NCBI RefSeq assembly: GCF_048060115.1
Contig: NZ_JBHMIM010000046.1
Coordinates: 1 to 64,000 of the forward strand
Source: Micromonospora_E sp048060115
GTDB lineage: Bacteria > Actinomycetota > Actinomycetes > Mycobacteriales > Micromonosporaceae
DNA: 64,000 nucleotides
Reading direction: 5' to 3'
Shown here: in pieces, positions 43,577 through 51,888 of the stretch
How positions within the stretch are numbered: position 1 is the first letter of the stretch
How the letters are laid out: each line of letters starts with the position of its first letter
Made by a program: the position numbers and the translations under genes
Notes under the pieces: model-generated
Seen by the model: the letters and a program-made list of their open reading frames with translations, nothing else
Databases searched by the model: none
What the model was told of the DNA's origin: nothing

Positions 43577-44268
43577 CGGGGTTCTCTCGCCGTGTACCCG
43601 AAACCACGCACGGTGTGGATCAGCGGCACGGACGCACCGTTGTCAATCTTGCGGCGTACATTGGCGACGAACCGCTCGACGACGTTGGCGTCCCCGCCGA
43701 AGTCATACCCCCACACGTGCTGCAAGATCTGGCTCTTGGACAGTACCCGCCCCGCATTGTTGAGTAGGAAGACAAGCAGCCGGAACTCGGTCGGCGACAA
43801 GTGCACCGGACGCCCCGCACGAGTAATCAGGTGAGCATCGAGGTCGACGGCCAGGTCGGCGAGCAGTAGCCGGTTGTCCTCGGACGGCACCTCGGTGCCC
43901 GCCGTCCGTCGCACCAGCGCCTCCAGCCGGGCGACGACCTCGGCAACGCTGAACGGTTTCGTGACATAGTCGTCGGCGCCCAGCCGCAGCCCCTGGATCC
44001 GGTCCTCCACGTCCTGCCGCGCGGTCAGGAACAGCACCGGCGTGGTCTTGCCCCGGCCGCGCAGCACCCGGACGGTCTCGAACCCGTCCAGGCCAGGCAT
44101 CATCACATCGAGCACGACAGCATCGAACTCCTGGCCGGTCAGGCGCACCAACGCCGTAGCGGCGTCGGGCACGGCGTGCACCTCCCAGCCGGCGAACCGC
44201 AGGGTCGACTCGAGTAACTCGCGGATCTGCGCGTCGTCGTCGACGACCAGGACTCGTGGCACCGGCAC
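43573..44268 (-). CDS. OmpR-family response regulator
   Basis: A 231-residue protein; the start GTG 44268 is chosen because GGAGGA lies seven bases upstream (a longer frame reaches 44340). The receiver domain has the acidic pair in VLVVDDDAQ, the phosphorylated Asp in AVVLDVMMPG, and Lys in YVTKPF. The C-terminal winged helix is LSPTEFRLLVFLLNNAGRVL, HVWGYDFGGDANVVERFVAN, LIHTVRGFGYTAR. It heads the kinase/MMPL unit and probably controls it. Confidence 0.93.
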   Translation of the reverse strand: MPVPRVLVVDDDAQIRELLESTLRFAGWEVHAVPDAATALVRLTGQEFDAVVLDVMMPGLDGFETVRVLRGRGKTTPVLFLTARQDVEDRIQGLRLGADDYVTKPFSVAEVVARLEALVRRTAGTEVPSEDNRLLLADLAVDLDAHLITRAGRPVHLSPTEFRLLVFLLNNAGRVLSKSQILQHVWGYDFGGDANVVERFVANVRRKIDNGASVPLIHTVRGFGYTAREPR

Positions 44269-44340
44269 CCGCACATCCTCCTCCACTATCGGCCGAAGAC
44301 GAAGCGCACAGGCACGCGCGTATGCCGGCCCGCCGGACAT

Positions 44341-44722
44341 CCGTGAACCTCCAAATCAGACATTCCTGAGGAGGTTCGCGACCGCCTCGCCGCGACCCCC
44401 GTCGCGTTCACAGAGCAGTTGCCTTCGCAGTTGCTCACGGCTAGCCAGTCGCACCCGCACCAGTTGCTCATCAGGCACCATCCAGCGGTAACCGCCTGGC
44501 GGTCGACAGCGAGGAACGGATCGATGTTGCCCAGGACGCCACCGTCGCGGAGCCGAAGACCGGCGCCTTGATCCGCCGCCGGTCATCTCGCCGACCCGGC
44601 CCCGAAGCGGCAACTGCGGGTCGAGCACGACCGCGAATAGATCCGTCCGGCACGGGTACGAGAACCTTCGGACTGCGCCACGGTCACCGACGTGGTGGGA
44701 CCAGCACGGAAAGGGCAGAGAC
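44341..44722. other. Intergenic region without recognised gene
   Basis: About 380 bp between divergent genes. A minus-strand frame (44356-44724) exists, but it would need its start inside the promoter area of the next gene and its product matches nothing I know. AAAGGGCAGAG before 44723 serves the F420-enzyme gene. Confidence 0.35.
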
Positions 44723-45691
44723 ATGCGGATTGGCTACAAGCTGGCCACCGAGGCGTTCGGGCCGGCCGAGCTCATCGACCAGGCAGTCCGGGCCGAGCAG
44801 GCCGGGTTCGACTTCGTCGAGATGAGCGACCATTTCCACCCGTGGCTCGACTCGCAGGGCCACTCGCCGTTCACCTGGAGCGTCCTCGGGGCGATCGCCG
44901 CCCGTACCGAACGGATCGGCCTGGCCACCGGGGTGACCTGCCCGAGCATGCGCTACCACCCGGCGATCATCGCCCAGGCGGCCGCCACCATGGCACTGCT
45001 GTCCGACGGCCGGTTCACCCTCGGGGTGGGTGCCGGTGAACGCCTCAACGAGCACGTCACCGGGGAGCCGTTCCCCAGCGTGCACGGACGGCACGAGCGG
45101 CTACGCGAAGCCTTGGAGATCATCCGGCTGCTCTGGTCCGGCGGCTACCACTCGTACCAGGGAAGGCACCTGCAGCTCGACGACGCACGGGTGTTCGACC
45201 TGCCACCGACCCCGCCGGTGATCGCGGTGGCCGCCAGCGGCTCGGAGTCCGCCCGGCTGGCCGCCGAGCTCGGCGACGGGCTGTTCGCCACCGAGCCGAA
45301 GGGCTCGATCGTCGAGCACTACCGGCGGGCCGGCGGTGCCGGGCCGCGCTACGCCGAGGTGCCGATGGCCTGGGCGGTCGACGACGACCAGGCGATCAAG
45401 GCCGCCTGGGAGTCCAGCCGTTGGGCGCTGACCGGCTGGAAGGTGATGAGCGAGCTGCCGAACCCGGTCAACTTCGAAGCGGCGTCGGCGCTGGTCGACG
45501 CCGGCGACATCGCCGACCACTTCAGCGTGGGGCCGGACCCGGCGGTGCACCTCGAAGCGGTCCGGCCGTATCTCGACGCCGGTTTCGACCACATCGTGTT
45601 GCAGAACGCCGGGCCCGACCCGGACGGATTCCTGGACTTCTTCGAACGTGAGCTGGCCGACCCGCTGCGGGGGCTCGACAAACCGCGGTGA
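44723..45691 (+). CDS. F420-dependent LLM-class oxidoreductase (TIGR03557-like)
   Basis: A 322-residue luciferase-like TIM barrel. MRIGYKLATEAFGPAELIDQ, FVEMSDHFHPWLDSQGHSPF, RIGLATGVTCPSMRYHPAII and LGVGAGERLNEHVTGEPFPS are typical of the F420-dependent glucose-6-phosphate dehydrogenase-related group. These use coenzyme F420, common in Micromonosporaceae, to oxidise or reduce small substrates. The substrate is not known. Followed by a convergent terminator. Confidence 0.9.
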   Translation: MRIGYKLATEAFGPAELIDQAVRAEQAGFDFVEMSDHFHPWLDSQGHSPFTWSVLGAIAARTERIGLATGVTCPSMRYHPAIIAQAAATMALLSDGRFTLGVGAGERLNEHVTGEPFPSVHGRHERLREALEIIRLLWSGGYHSYQGRHLQLDDARVFDLPPTPPVIAVAASGSESARLAAELGDGLFATEPKGSIVEHYRRAGGAGPRYAEVPMAWAVDDDQAIKAAWESSRWALTGWKVMSELPNPVNFEAASALVDAGDIADHFSVGPDPAVHLEAVRPYLDAGFDHIVLQNAGPDPDGFLDFFERELADPLRGLDKPR

Positions 45692-45706
45692 CCAGCTCAG
45701 CGTCGC

Positions 45707-45734
45707 GGCCCGCGCCGCAGGTCAGGCGCGGGCC
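45707..45734. terminator. Bidirectional terminator hairpin
   Basis: GGCCCGCGCC (45707-45716), 8-nt loop, GGCGCGGGCC (45725-45734), between convergent genes and overlapping the stop of the small gene ending at 45722. Confidence 0.65.
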
Positions 45735-45940
45735 GGGCCGGAATAGTCGGGGGCGACGTAGACCGGCAGCCGCCCGCCCTGACTGCGGGCGTAGCGGCGG
45801 GTGTAGGTGACCGGATCGGCTCCGGTCTGAATCGGCACCGTGTACTGCGTAGGCAAGGTGTCAGCGGCAGCGGCAAGGCGGCGGGGGGTCACCTCACGAC
45901 GTTGGTCATGCCACGGACCACCCAGGAAGAGAACCTTCAT
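45722..45940 (-). CDS. Small hypothetical protein (GGPWHDQ type)
   Basis: A 72-residue protein starting at ATG 45940, with GCGAGGATC before it. MKVLFLGGPWHDQRREV is a start I associate with small actinobacterial/phage proteins of unknown role, followed by a short PRRLAAAADTLPTQYTVPIQ, YTRRYARSQGGRLPVYVAPD. No signal peptide or membrane helix. Confidence 0.65.
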   Translation of the reverse strand: MKVLFLGGPWHDQRREVTPRRLAAAADTLPTQYTVPIQTGADPVTYTRRYARSQGGRLPVYVAPDYSGPARA

Positions 45941-46073
45941 GTTGTGATCCTCGCCGCTCAGCCGGCTCGGCGCCTCATCCGTCTGACCATTTGCCGCAAA
46001 ACTGTGCCCAAAAACGGCCACTAACCGCTAAACCCGGACACCCGCCGCCGACGGGTTAGGGCACACTCGCCAG

Positions 46074-46829
46074 GTGCGAAAGATTCTGATCATCGGGATC
46101 GGTGCCGGTGACCCCGAGCAACTCACCGTGCAGGCGATCGCGGCGCTGCGCCGGGTCGACGTGTTCTTCCTCCTCGACAAGGGGCCGGTGAAGCAGGATC
46201 TGGCCGTGTCGCGGCACGAGATCCTGCGCCGACACACCTCGGGGGCGTACCGGCTGGTCGAGGTCCCCGACCCGGAACGGGACCGGACAGCGGCGGCCTA
46301 CCCCGCGGCGGTCGAGGACTGGCGTCGTCGGCGCGCCGACCTCTTCGCCGAGCTGATCCGCGACGAACTCCCCGACGACGGCTGCGGCGCCTTCCTGGTC
46401 TGGGGCGACCCGGCGCTGTACGACAGCACCCTCGCCATCCTCGACGACCTGAGGGAACGCGACGTCGTCGAGTTCGATCACGAGGTGATCCCGGGCATCA
46501 GCAGCATCGCCACGCTGACCGCCCGGCACCGGATCGCGCTCAACCGGATCGGCCGCCCGGTGCAGATCACCACCGGGCGCCGGCTCGCCGACGAAGGCTT
46601 TCCTGCCGGAGTCGACGACCTGGTGGTGATGCTCGACGCGCAGTGCGCGTTCACCCGGTTCACCGCCGACGATCAGGTTCGCATCTACTGGGGTGCCTAC
46701 CTCGGTACGCCGGACGAGATCCTCGACGCCGGCCCGGTGCATCTGGTCGCCGACCGGATCGTCGCGCGGCGGGCCGAGGCCCGACAGCGCAAGGGTTGGA
46801 TCATGGACACCTACCTGCTCCGGCGATGA
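46074..46829 (+). CDS. cobF: Precorrin-6A synthase (deacetylating), CobF
   Basis: A 251-residue SAM-dependent methyltransferase of the tetrapyrrole family: GTG start, RKILIIGIGAGDPEQLTVQA, VFFLLDKGP, CGAFLVWGDPALYDSTLAIL, and IPGISSIATLTARHRIALNR. In CobF the first loop is GIGAGDPEQLT as here. It methylates C-1 of precorrin-5 with loss of the acetyl group in aerobic cobalamin synthesis. No other cob genes lie beside it. Confidence 0.92.
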   Translation: MRKILIIGIGAGDPEQLTVQAIAALRRVDVFFLLDKGPVKQDLAVSRHEILRRHTSGAYRLVEVPDPERDRTAAAYPAAVEDWRRRRADLFAELIRDELPDDGCGAFLVWGDPALYDSTLAILDDLRERDVVEFDHEVIPGISSIATLTARHRIALNRIGRPVQITTGRRLADEGFPAGVDDLVVMLDAQCAFTRFTADDQVRIYWGAYLGTPDEILDAGPVHLVADRIVARRAEARQRKGWIMDTYLLRR

Positions 46830-47029
46830 CCGACCAGGTCCGGCCGGTCGACCGGCACAACCCACTGCCGCTGTGGGCGCGACTGCACGACGACCTGCTC
46901 CGCCGGTCGACCGCCGGCGGCTGCCCCGCCGGCGTGCTCGGCTCGGCCCGCGGCCGGCGCCAACGAAGCGAAGTACTCGCCCGCGACCCGCGTACCGACG
47001 GTTCCGTCGCCGCCCGGTCCGGACTCTGA
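46826..47029 (+). pseudogene. GntR-family regulator fragment
   Basis: A 67-codon frame whose ATG overlaps the cobF stop (ATGA). NPLPLWARLHDDLLRRSTAG corresponds to the first helix of GntR winged helices (PLWxQLxxDLxxRLxxGxF). The HTH that should follow is absent; the rest (GVLGSARGRRQRSEVLARDP) is unrelated low-complexity sequence. Confidence 0.5.
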
Positions 47030-47048
47030 GCGGGTTCGGGGATCGACG

Positions 47049-48056
47049 ATGCGGGCCGCCCGGCTGATCTCCCTGGTCCTGCTGCTGCAGGCCCGGGAGA
47101 CGATGACCGCCGCCGAGTTGGCCCGCGAGCTGGAGGTCTCCGAGCGCACCGTCTACCGGGACGTGCTCGCGTTGTCCGCCGCCGGGGTGCCGGTCTACGC
47201 CGACCAGGGACGCGGCGGCGGCTACCGGCTGCTCGACGGTTATCGGACCCGGCTGACCGGGCTGAGCCGGGGCGAGGCCGAGACCCTGTTCCTGTCCGGG
47301 CTGCCGGGCCCGGCCAGCGAGATGGGCCTCGCCGACGTGCTGGGCGTCGCCCAGCTCAAGGTCACCGCCGCGCTGCCGGCCAGCCTGCGCGATGCCGCCG
47401 GCCGGGCCCGGCAGCGGTTCCACCTGGACGCGCCGGGCTGGTTCCGCGAAGCCGATCCGCCGCCGGCCCTGCTCCCGCTGGCTCGCGCCAGCTGGCAGGA
47501 CCAGGTCGTCGAGATCACCTACCGGCGTGGTGCCGGTGCCGGTGCCGGTGCCGGTGCCACGGTCCGCGCCGGGGAGGTGTCCCGGACCGTCGAGCCGTCC
47601 GGCCTGGTCCTGAAGAACGGCACCTGGTATCTGGTCGCCCGGGTCGACGACGGCCACCGGATCTACCGGGTGGATCGGATCGGCACGGTCACGACCATCG
47701 GCGTGTCCTTCGCTCGCGATCCGGACTTCGACCTGGCCGCGGTGTGGGCGGGGCGGTCGGCCGAGTTCGTCCGCGCGATCCTCACCGAGGAGATCACCGT
47801 ACGGCTGAGCCCGGCCGGGCTGCGCGCGCTGCGCTGGGCGGTGGAGGCACCGGCCGCTCGCGCGGCGGCCGACTCGGCCGGGCCGCCCGACGGGCAGGGC
47901 TGGGTGCGCACCCGGCTGCCGGTCGAGTCGCTCGAAGTGGCGTACCAACAGTTGCAGGCGCTCGGGCCGCAGGTCGAGGTGGTCGCCCCGGCCGCGTTGC
48001 GGGCCCGGATGCGCGCCGCCGCCGCCCAGCTCGCCGCGCTCTACGCCAGCGACTGA
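47049..48056 (+). CDS. WYL-domain transcriptional regulator (YafY-like)
   Basis: A 335-residue protein. The N-terminal HTH_11 is RAARLISLVLLLQARETMTA, AELARELEVSERTVYRDVLA, then QGRGGGYRLLDGYRTRLTGL. A WYL domain covers ~135-230, where it binds nucleic-acid-like or nucleotide ligands, and a WCX tail ends near residue 330. A (GA)n tract from five GGTGCC repeats (47530-47559) is inserted inside the WYL domain. It is convergent with an SDR gene. Confidence 0.9.
   Translation: MRAARLISLVLLLQARETMTAAELARELEVSERTVYRDVLALSAAGVPVYADQGRGGGYRLLDGYRTRLTGLSRGEAETLFLSGLPGPASEMGLADVLGVAQLKVTAALPASLRDAAGRARQRFHLDAPGWFREADPPPALLPLARASWQDQVVEITYRRGAGAGAGAGATVRAGEVSRTVEPSGLVLKNGTWYLVARVDDGHRIYRVDRIGTVTTIGVSFARDPDFDLAAVWAGRSAEFVRAILTEEITVRLSPAGLRALRWAVEAPAARAAADSAGPPDGQGWVRTRLPVESLEVAYQQLQALGPQVEVVAPAALRARMRAAAAQLAALYASD
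47530..47559 (+). repeat. Five GGTGCC hexamer repeats in the WYL gene
   Basis: Five head-to-tail GGTGCC units encode a Gly-Ala run. Copy-number changes keep the frame. Confidence 0.85.
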
Positions 48057-48068
48057 CCGCCGGTGACC

Positions 48069-48983
48069 TCAGCGGTAACCGGTGGTGTCCGCCGGCCGGC
48101 CCGTCTCCACCACCTCGACGATGTAGCGGTACGCGTCCGGCTGGCTGCCGTCGACGTCGGTGAAGCCGTACTCCTTGGCCAGTTGCCCGCTGGACAGCGA
48201 CTGCCCGGTGAACCGGGACACCTGCGGGTCGGCTGCCAGCGCGGCGACCGCCCGTCCGACCAGCACCGGGGTCTCGGAGATGGCGAAGTGCGGGTCCTTG
48301 GCGGTGCCGTCGCGCCAGTTCGCCTCGGTCACCTCGAAGTGCTCCAGCATCGCCTCGGACCGGATCCAGCCTGGGCTCAGCGCCACCGCCGTCGCCCCGT
48401 ACGGACGCAGCTCCTGTGCCTGGGCGAAAGCCAACCGCCCGACGGCGTTCTTGGCGGTGTCGTAGAAGATCGAGTCCCGGTAGTGGGTGCCGTTGTAGTC
48501 GGCGGTGCCGTCGGTCATCTCCACCACCAGGCCGCCGGGTCGGCGGATGAGCAGTGGCAGGGCGTAGTGGCTGGTGATCAGGTGGGTGTCGATCGCCAGC
48601 CGCAGCGACCGCAGACCGCGGTCCAGCGGCTGGCGCCAGACCGGGGATTCGAAGTCGGTCAGGTGGTCGGCCCCCCAGATGTCGTTGACCAGCACGTCCA
48701 GCCGGCCCTGCTCGCGATCGATTCGCTCGACCAACGCCTGAACCTGGTCGGGCTCCAAATGGTCGGTGGGGACGGCGATGCCGGTGCCGCCGGCGGCGGC
48801 GACCAGCTCGGCGGTCTCCTCGATGGTTTCGGGGCGGTCCATCTCCGAACGCCGTTCGCGGGTGGTCCGCCCGGTGACGTAGACGGTGGCGCCGGCGGTG
48901 CCGAGTTGGACCGCGATCTGCCGGCCGGCGCCCCGGGTGGCGCCGGCGACCAGTGCGATCCGGTCAGTCAGTGGTGTGTTCAT
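48069..48983 (-). CDS. Short-chain dehydrogenase/reductase
   Basis: A 304-residue classical SDR: cofactor loop LVAGATRGAGRQIAVQL (TGxxxGxG type, here AGATRGAG), VTGRTTRERRSEMD suggesting NADP(H), VNDIWGADHL in place of NNAG, and the catalytic YDTAKNAV preceded by a region with a long insertion. The NDIWG motif marks the subgroup of unusual SDRs with about 300 residues. ATG 48983 lacks a clear ribosome-binding site; a GTG at 49013 is an alternative. Confidence 0.85.
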   Translation of the reverse strand: MNTPLTDRIALVAGATRGAGRQIAVQLGTAGATVYVTGRTTRERRSEMDRPETIEETAELVAAAGGTGIAVPTDHLEPDQVQALVERIDREQGRLDVLVNDIWGADHLTDFESPVWRQPLDRGLRSLRLAIDTHLITSHYALPLLIRRPGGLVVEMTDGTADYNGTHYRDSIFYDTAKNAVGRLAFAQAQELRPYGATAVALSPGWIRSEAMLEHFEVTEANWRDGTAKDPHFAISETPVLVGRAVAALAADPQVSRFTGQSLSSGQLAKEYGFTDVDGSQPDAYRYIVEVVETGRPADTTGYR

Positions 48984-48994
48984 GGTGTCGACCG

Positions 48995-49012
48995 TGTCAG
49001 CAAAACCTGACA
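48995..49012. promoter_or_regulatory. Inverted repeat TGTCAG-N6-CTGACA before the SDR gene
   Basis: Perfect 6-bp arms around CAAAAC, 12 bp upstream of the SDR ATG, followed by further TTGTCA copies. Likely an operator. Confidence 0.5.
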
Positions 49013-49120
49013 CCCGTTGTCACCTTTCCCCGACTCTCCCTGACGATCTTGCAGTTGTCAGGATTATTTGTCTAGGTTGTCCATTGATGAGGGCAAGATC
49101 GCCAGATTGAGGTGGATGGG

Positions 49121-49149
49121 TTGACGGGATCGAAACCCTTCGATACATT
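49121..49149 (+). promoter_or_regulatory. HrdB-type promoter TTGACG-N17-TACATT
   Basis: TTGACG (49121-49126) and TACATT (49144-49149) separated by 17 bp give a near-consensus housekeeping promoter, about 80 bp before the secreted lectin/beta-helix gene at 49229. Confidence 0.7.
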
Positions 49150-49228
49150 GCGGTAACATTAGGAAAACCCTTTCCTGCACGCTGCCGTGGGCGCCACCAG
49201 CCCGTCGAGTACACACCCGGGAGGATTC

Positions 49229-50839
49229 ATGACAGCCACCAGATGGCGGCGCTGGCGCACCGGCATCGTCGCGCTCGCCACGACCGCCATGGTCGTCACC
49301 GGCGCCGCAGTCGGTCTGCAGCACGCGGCCGCCGCCACCGTCGACACCAGCGCCTTCTACGTGCTGGTCAGCCGGCACAGCGGCAAGGCGATCGACCTCC
49401 ACAACTCAGCCACCAACGACGGCGCACCGATCGTGCAGTGGGCCCGCAACGACGGCAACCAGCAGCAGTGGCAGTTCGTCGACGTCGGCAACGGCTACTA
49501 CAAGATCCGGTCCCGGCACAGCGGCAAGTTCCTGGAGTTGCCGAACGCCATCGACGGCACCCAGCTGATCCAGAACGCCGACAACGGCACCACCCGCCAA
49601 CACTTCAGGGTCGCCGACTCCGACGGCGGCCACGTCCGCTTCATCAACCGGCACACCAGCAAGGCCCTCGACGTCTGGCAGTGGTCCACCGCCAACGGTG
49701 GGATGATCTCCCAGTACCAGGACGTCGGTGGCTGGAACCAGCAGTGGCAGATGGTCCGGGTCGGCACCGGCAGCACCCCGCCCCCGTCCGGCAGCTGCGG
49801 TTCCGGATCGTTCAACGCCGAAGCCGTCCTCAACGGGTCGACCTGGACCGCCCGCAACGGCGGCAGCACCGTCTACACCGGCACCAGCATGCTCTCCGCC
49901 ATGCAGGCCGCGGTGAACAGCCTCTCCGCTGGACGCAACAGCAAGCAGAAGGTCATCGTCCGGGGCTCCGGGTCGATCAGCGCAGGATCGCGGCTGTCGC
50001 TGCCGTCGTACACGGTCCTGGAGGTCTGCGGCACGGTCAACGTGACCGGCTCCGGCTCCGGCGACCAGGCCGTGGTCTACGCCCGAGGCGTCACCGACGT
50101 CGAGGTCACCCGGCTCAACATCACCGGCAACCCGCTGTACGGGATCTTCGTCCGCAACGGCAGCAACATCACCCTCGGCCAGATCGACATCCGGGTCTCC
50201 GCCGGCCTGGGCATCCGGATCGACAACCACGGCGACCGCAGTCAGCGGTCCCGCAACGTGCGGATCGACAACGTGTACGTCCAGGGCACCAGCGCGCACG
50301 GCGTCGAAACGTACGGCGTGGACGGCCTGACGGTCGGCACGGTCACCGCCCGCAACACCGGATACTCCGGCCTGATGCTCAACGACACCATCAACGCCAC
50401 AGTGGGCACGGTGGACGGCCAGGGCGCCGGCACCGGCACCGGGTACGCCGCCTTCCGGATGGCCAACCGCAACGGCCGGGTCGGCGACAGCTACCCGACG
50501 AACATCCGGGTCGGCAGGGTCGTCGCCCGCGGTGGTGGCCGCGGCATCTTCTGCGTGTCGGAGTCCGGTGGCACGGTCATCGACCGGATCGACATCTCCG
50601 GTACGGGCAGCAACTCGATCCTGCTGGAAAACTGCTACAACGTGAACATCGCGGCGGTCTCCGGCTCGGTCAACGGGTCGGACGTGCGGATCGCCTCACG
50701 CACCGAGTTCCCGGTCTCCCGGGACATCACCCTGCAGAACCTCACGTTGACGAACTCGCGGATCACCGAAAACCCGTGCGGGCAGAACATCGTGATCCGC
50801 AACATCGTACTGAACAACTCGACGATCAGCCGCTGCTGA
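49229..50839 (+). CDS. Secreted protein with ricin-type lectin and parallel beta-helix domains
   Basis: A 536-residue protein; GGGAGGATTC just before ATG 49229. Signal peptide 1-36 (RRWRTGIVALATTAMVV ... HAAAA). Residues ~40-190 form a ricin B-like beta-trefoil (YVLVSRHSGKAIDLHN, YYKIRSRHSGKFLELPN, VRFINRHTSKALDVWQ with three QxW repeats: QQWQF, QHFRV, QQWQM), which binds galactose/arabinose-type sugars. After a PPPSGSCGSG linker a right-handed beta-helix of pectate-lyase type follows (NITGNPLYGIFVRNGSNITL ... FCVSESGGTVIDRIDISG). Probably a secreted polysaccharide-active enzyme; catalytic residues not assigned. Confidence 0.9.
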   Translation: MTATRWRRWRTGIVALATTAMVVTGAAVGLQHAAAATVDTSAFYVLVSRHSGKAIDLHNSATNDGAPIVQWARNDGNQQQWQFVDVGNGYYKIRSRHSGKFLELPNAIDGTQLIQNADNGTTRQHFRVADSDGGHVRFINRHTSKALDVWQWSTANGGMISQYQDVGGWNQQWQMVRVGTGSTPPPSGSCGSGSFNAEAVLNGSTWTARNGGSTVYTGTSMLSAMQAAVNSLSAGRNSKQKVIVRGSGSISAGSRLSLPSYTVLEVCGTVNVTGSGSGDQAVVYARGVTDVEVTRLNITGNPLYGIFVRNGSNITLGQIDIRVSAGLGIRIDNHGDRSQRSRNVRIDNVYVQGTSAHGVETYGVDGLTVGTVTARNTGYSGLMLNDTINATVGTVDGQGAGTGTGYAAFRMANRNGRVGDSYPTNIRVGRVVARGGGRGIFCVSESGGTVIDRIDISGTGSNSILLENCYNVNIAAVSGSVNGSDVRIASRTEFPVSRDITLQNLTLTNSRITENPCGQNIVIRNIVLNNSTISRC

Positions 50840-50867
50840 CCGGGCCACCCGTCCAGGGAGCACCCGC

Positions 50868-50903
50868 CGGTGGCCATCCGTTGCAGACAGCGGATGGCCA
50901 CCG
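50868..50903. terminator. Bidirectional terminator hairpin
   Basis: CGGTGGCCATCCG (50868-50880) and its exact reverse complement (50891-50903) with a 10-nt loop, between convergent genes. Confidence 0.75.
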
Positions 50904-50994
50904 ACTGTCTTGGCTCCGCCCGAACTCTGCCGGACCTGCATCGCGCGAACTGACCGGTGGACGAGGCTCCCGGTGACGGTCGGCTACACCGCGC

Positions 50995-51888
50995 TCAGCT
51001 CGACAGCCGGCGGGCCCGGGCCAGCCCGACGAACTGCCGCACCAGCAGGATGAGAATCAGCCCGCCGGCCACCGCCGCCCAGCCCCACGGGTAGTGCTCC
51101 GCTTCGGCGACGAACGCCGCCCCGGGCGCGGCGGCGGTGCCAGGCACGCCAACCTGGAACTGCCCGTGTACGACGTACCGACCGTACAGCGGTCCGTCGA
51201 GCGGCACGACGATCCGCAGGGTACGACGCTGCCCGGCCGGCAGTGGCGCGATCTCGGGGGCGTCGGCGATCACCGTGGCCTGTTCCGGGCGGCCGGTCAG
51301 CAGCGACAGGCGGGGCGCGTTGATGTCGGACGGGCCGTCGTTGCGCACGTCGACGTCGAGCACGACCGCACCGCGCAGGGCGAACAACGTCGACCAGTCC
51401 CGGTCGGCCGGGGCAACCGTCACATTCTCCAGCCGCAGCTGGGCCGGGACGGTGGTCGCGGGAGCGACCGGGGCAGTCAGACCGGTGATGTCGATCGCCA
51501 CGGTGCTGGTGACCGGAGCCGCCGCCGCGCTGTCCGGCGTACCCGGGTCGAGAAGCCGGGACCTGATCACGCAGGGGCAGGCCACCGGTGGCGCGGCGAG
51601 AGTGAGCCGACCGGTCGCCGGCTGCGGGCCGGGCACGTACAACTGCCGGGCCGCCCCGGCGGCGCAGTCGACCGAGCCGCGCCGGGCCTGGTTTCCGCAG
51701 ATCTCCAACTGGACGTTGCCGGTCGGCCAGCCGGTCAGGGTGACCACCAGCGGCTGCCCCACGCCGGCGCTGGCCGGATCGACGGTGGTCTGCGGTGGCG
51801 TGGCGGTCGCCGCGGCAGAGGGCAGGCCACCGGCGCTGGCGGCGAGGACCAGGGCCAGGGCGCAGGCCGAGGTCCCCCGGCCGGTCAC
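50995..51888 (-). CDS. Secreted protein with C-terminal membrane anchor, WxL-locus partner
   Basis: A 297-residue protein. I place the start at GTG 51888, which overlaps the stop of the preceding gene (GTGA) and opens directly into a signal peptide (VTGRGTSACALALVLAASAG). The mature part has immunoglobulin-like beta sequence (VVLDVDVRNDGPSDINAPRL) with four cysteines early on (EICGNQ, VDCAAG, PCPC region) and a C-terminal membrane helix with basic tail (GLILILLVRQFVGLARARR). It resembles the companion proteins of WxL systems. Function not known. Confidence 0.7.
   Translation of the reverse strand: MTGRGTSACALALVLAASAGGLPSAAATATPPQTTVDPASAGVGQPLVVTLTGWPTGNVQLEICGNQARRGSVDCAAGAARQLYVPGPQPATGRLTLAAPPVACPCVIRSRLLDPGTPDSAAAAPVTSTVAIDITGLTAPVAPATTVPAQLRLENVTVAPADRDWSTLFALRGAVVLDVDVRNDGPSDINAPRLSLLTGRPEQATVIADAPEIAPLPAGQRRTLRIVVPLDGPLYGRYVVHGQFQVGVPGTAAAPGAAFVAEAEHYPWGWAAVAGGLILILLVRQFVGLARARRLSS

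Noticed and set aside
44356..44724. Minus-strand frame of 122 codons between the response regulator and the F420-enzyme gene
   Set aside because: Its start overlaps the next gene's ribosome-binding site and its product is not recognisable.
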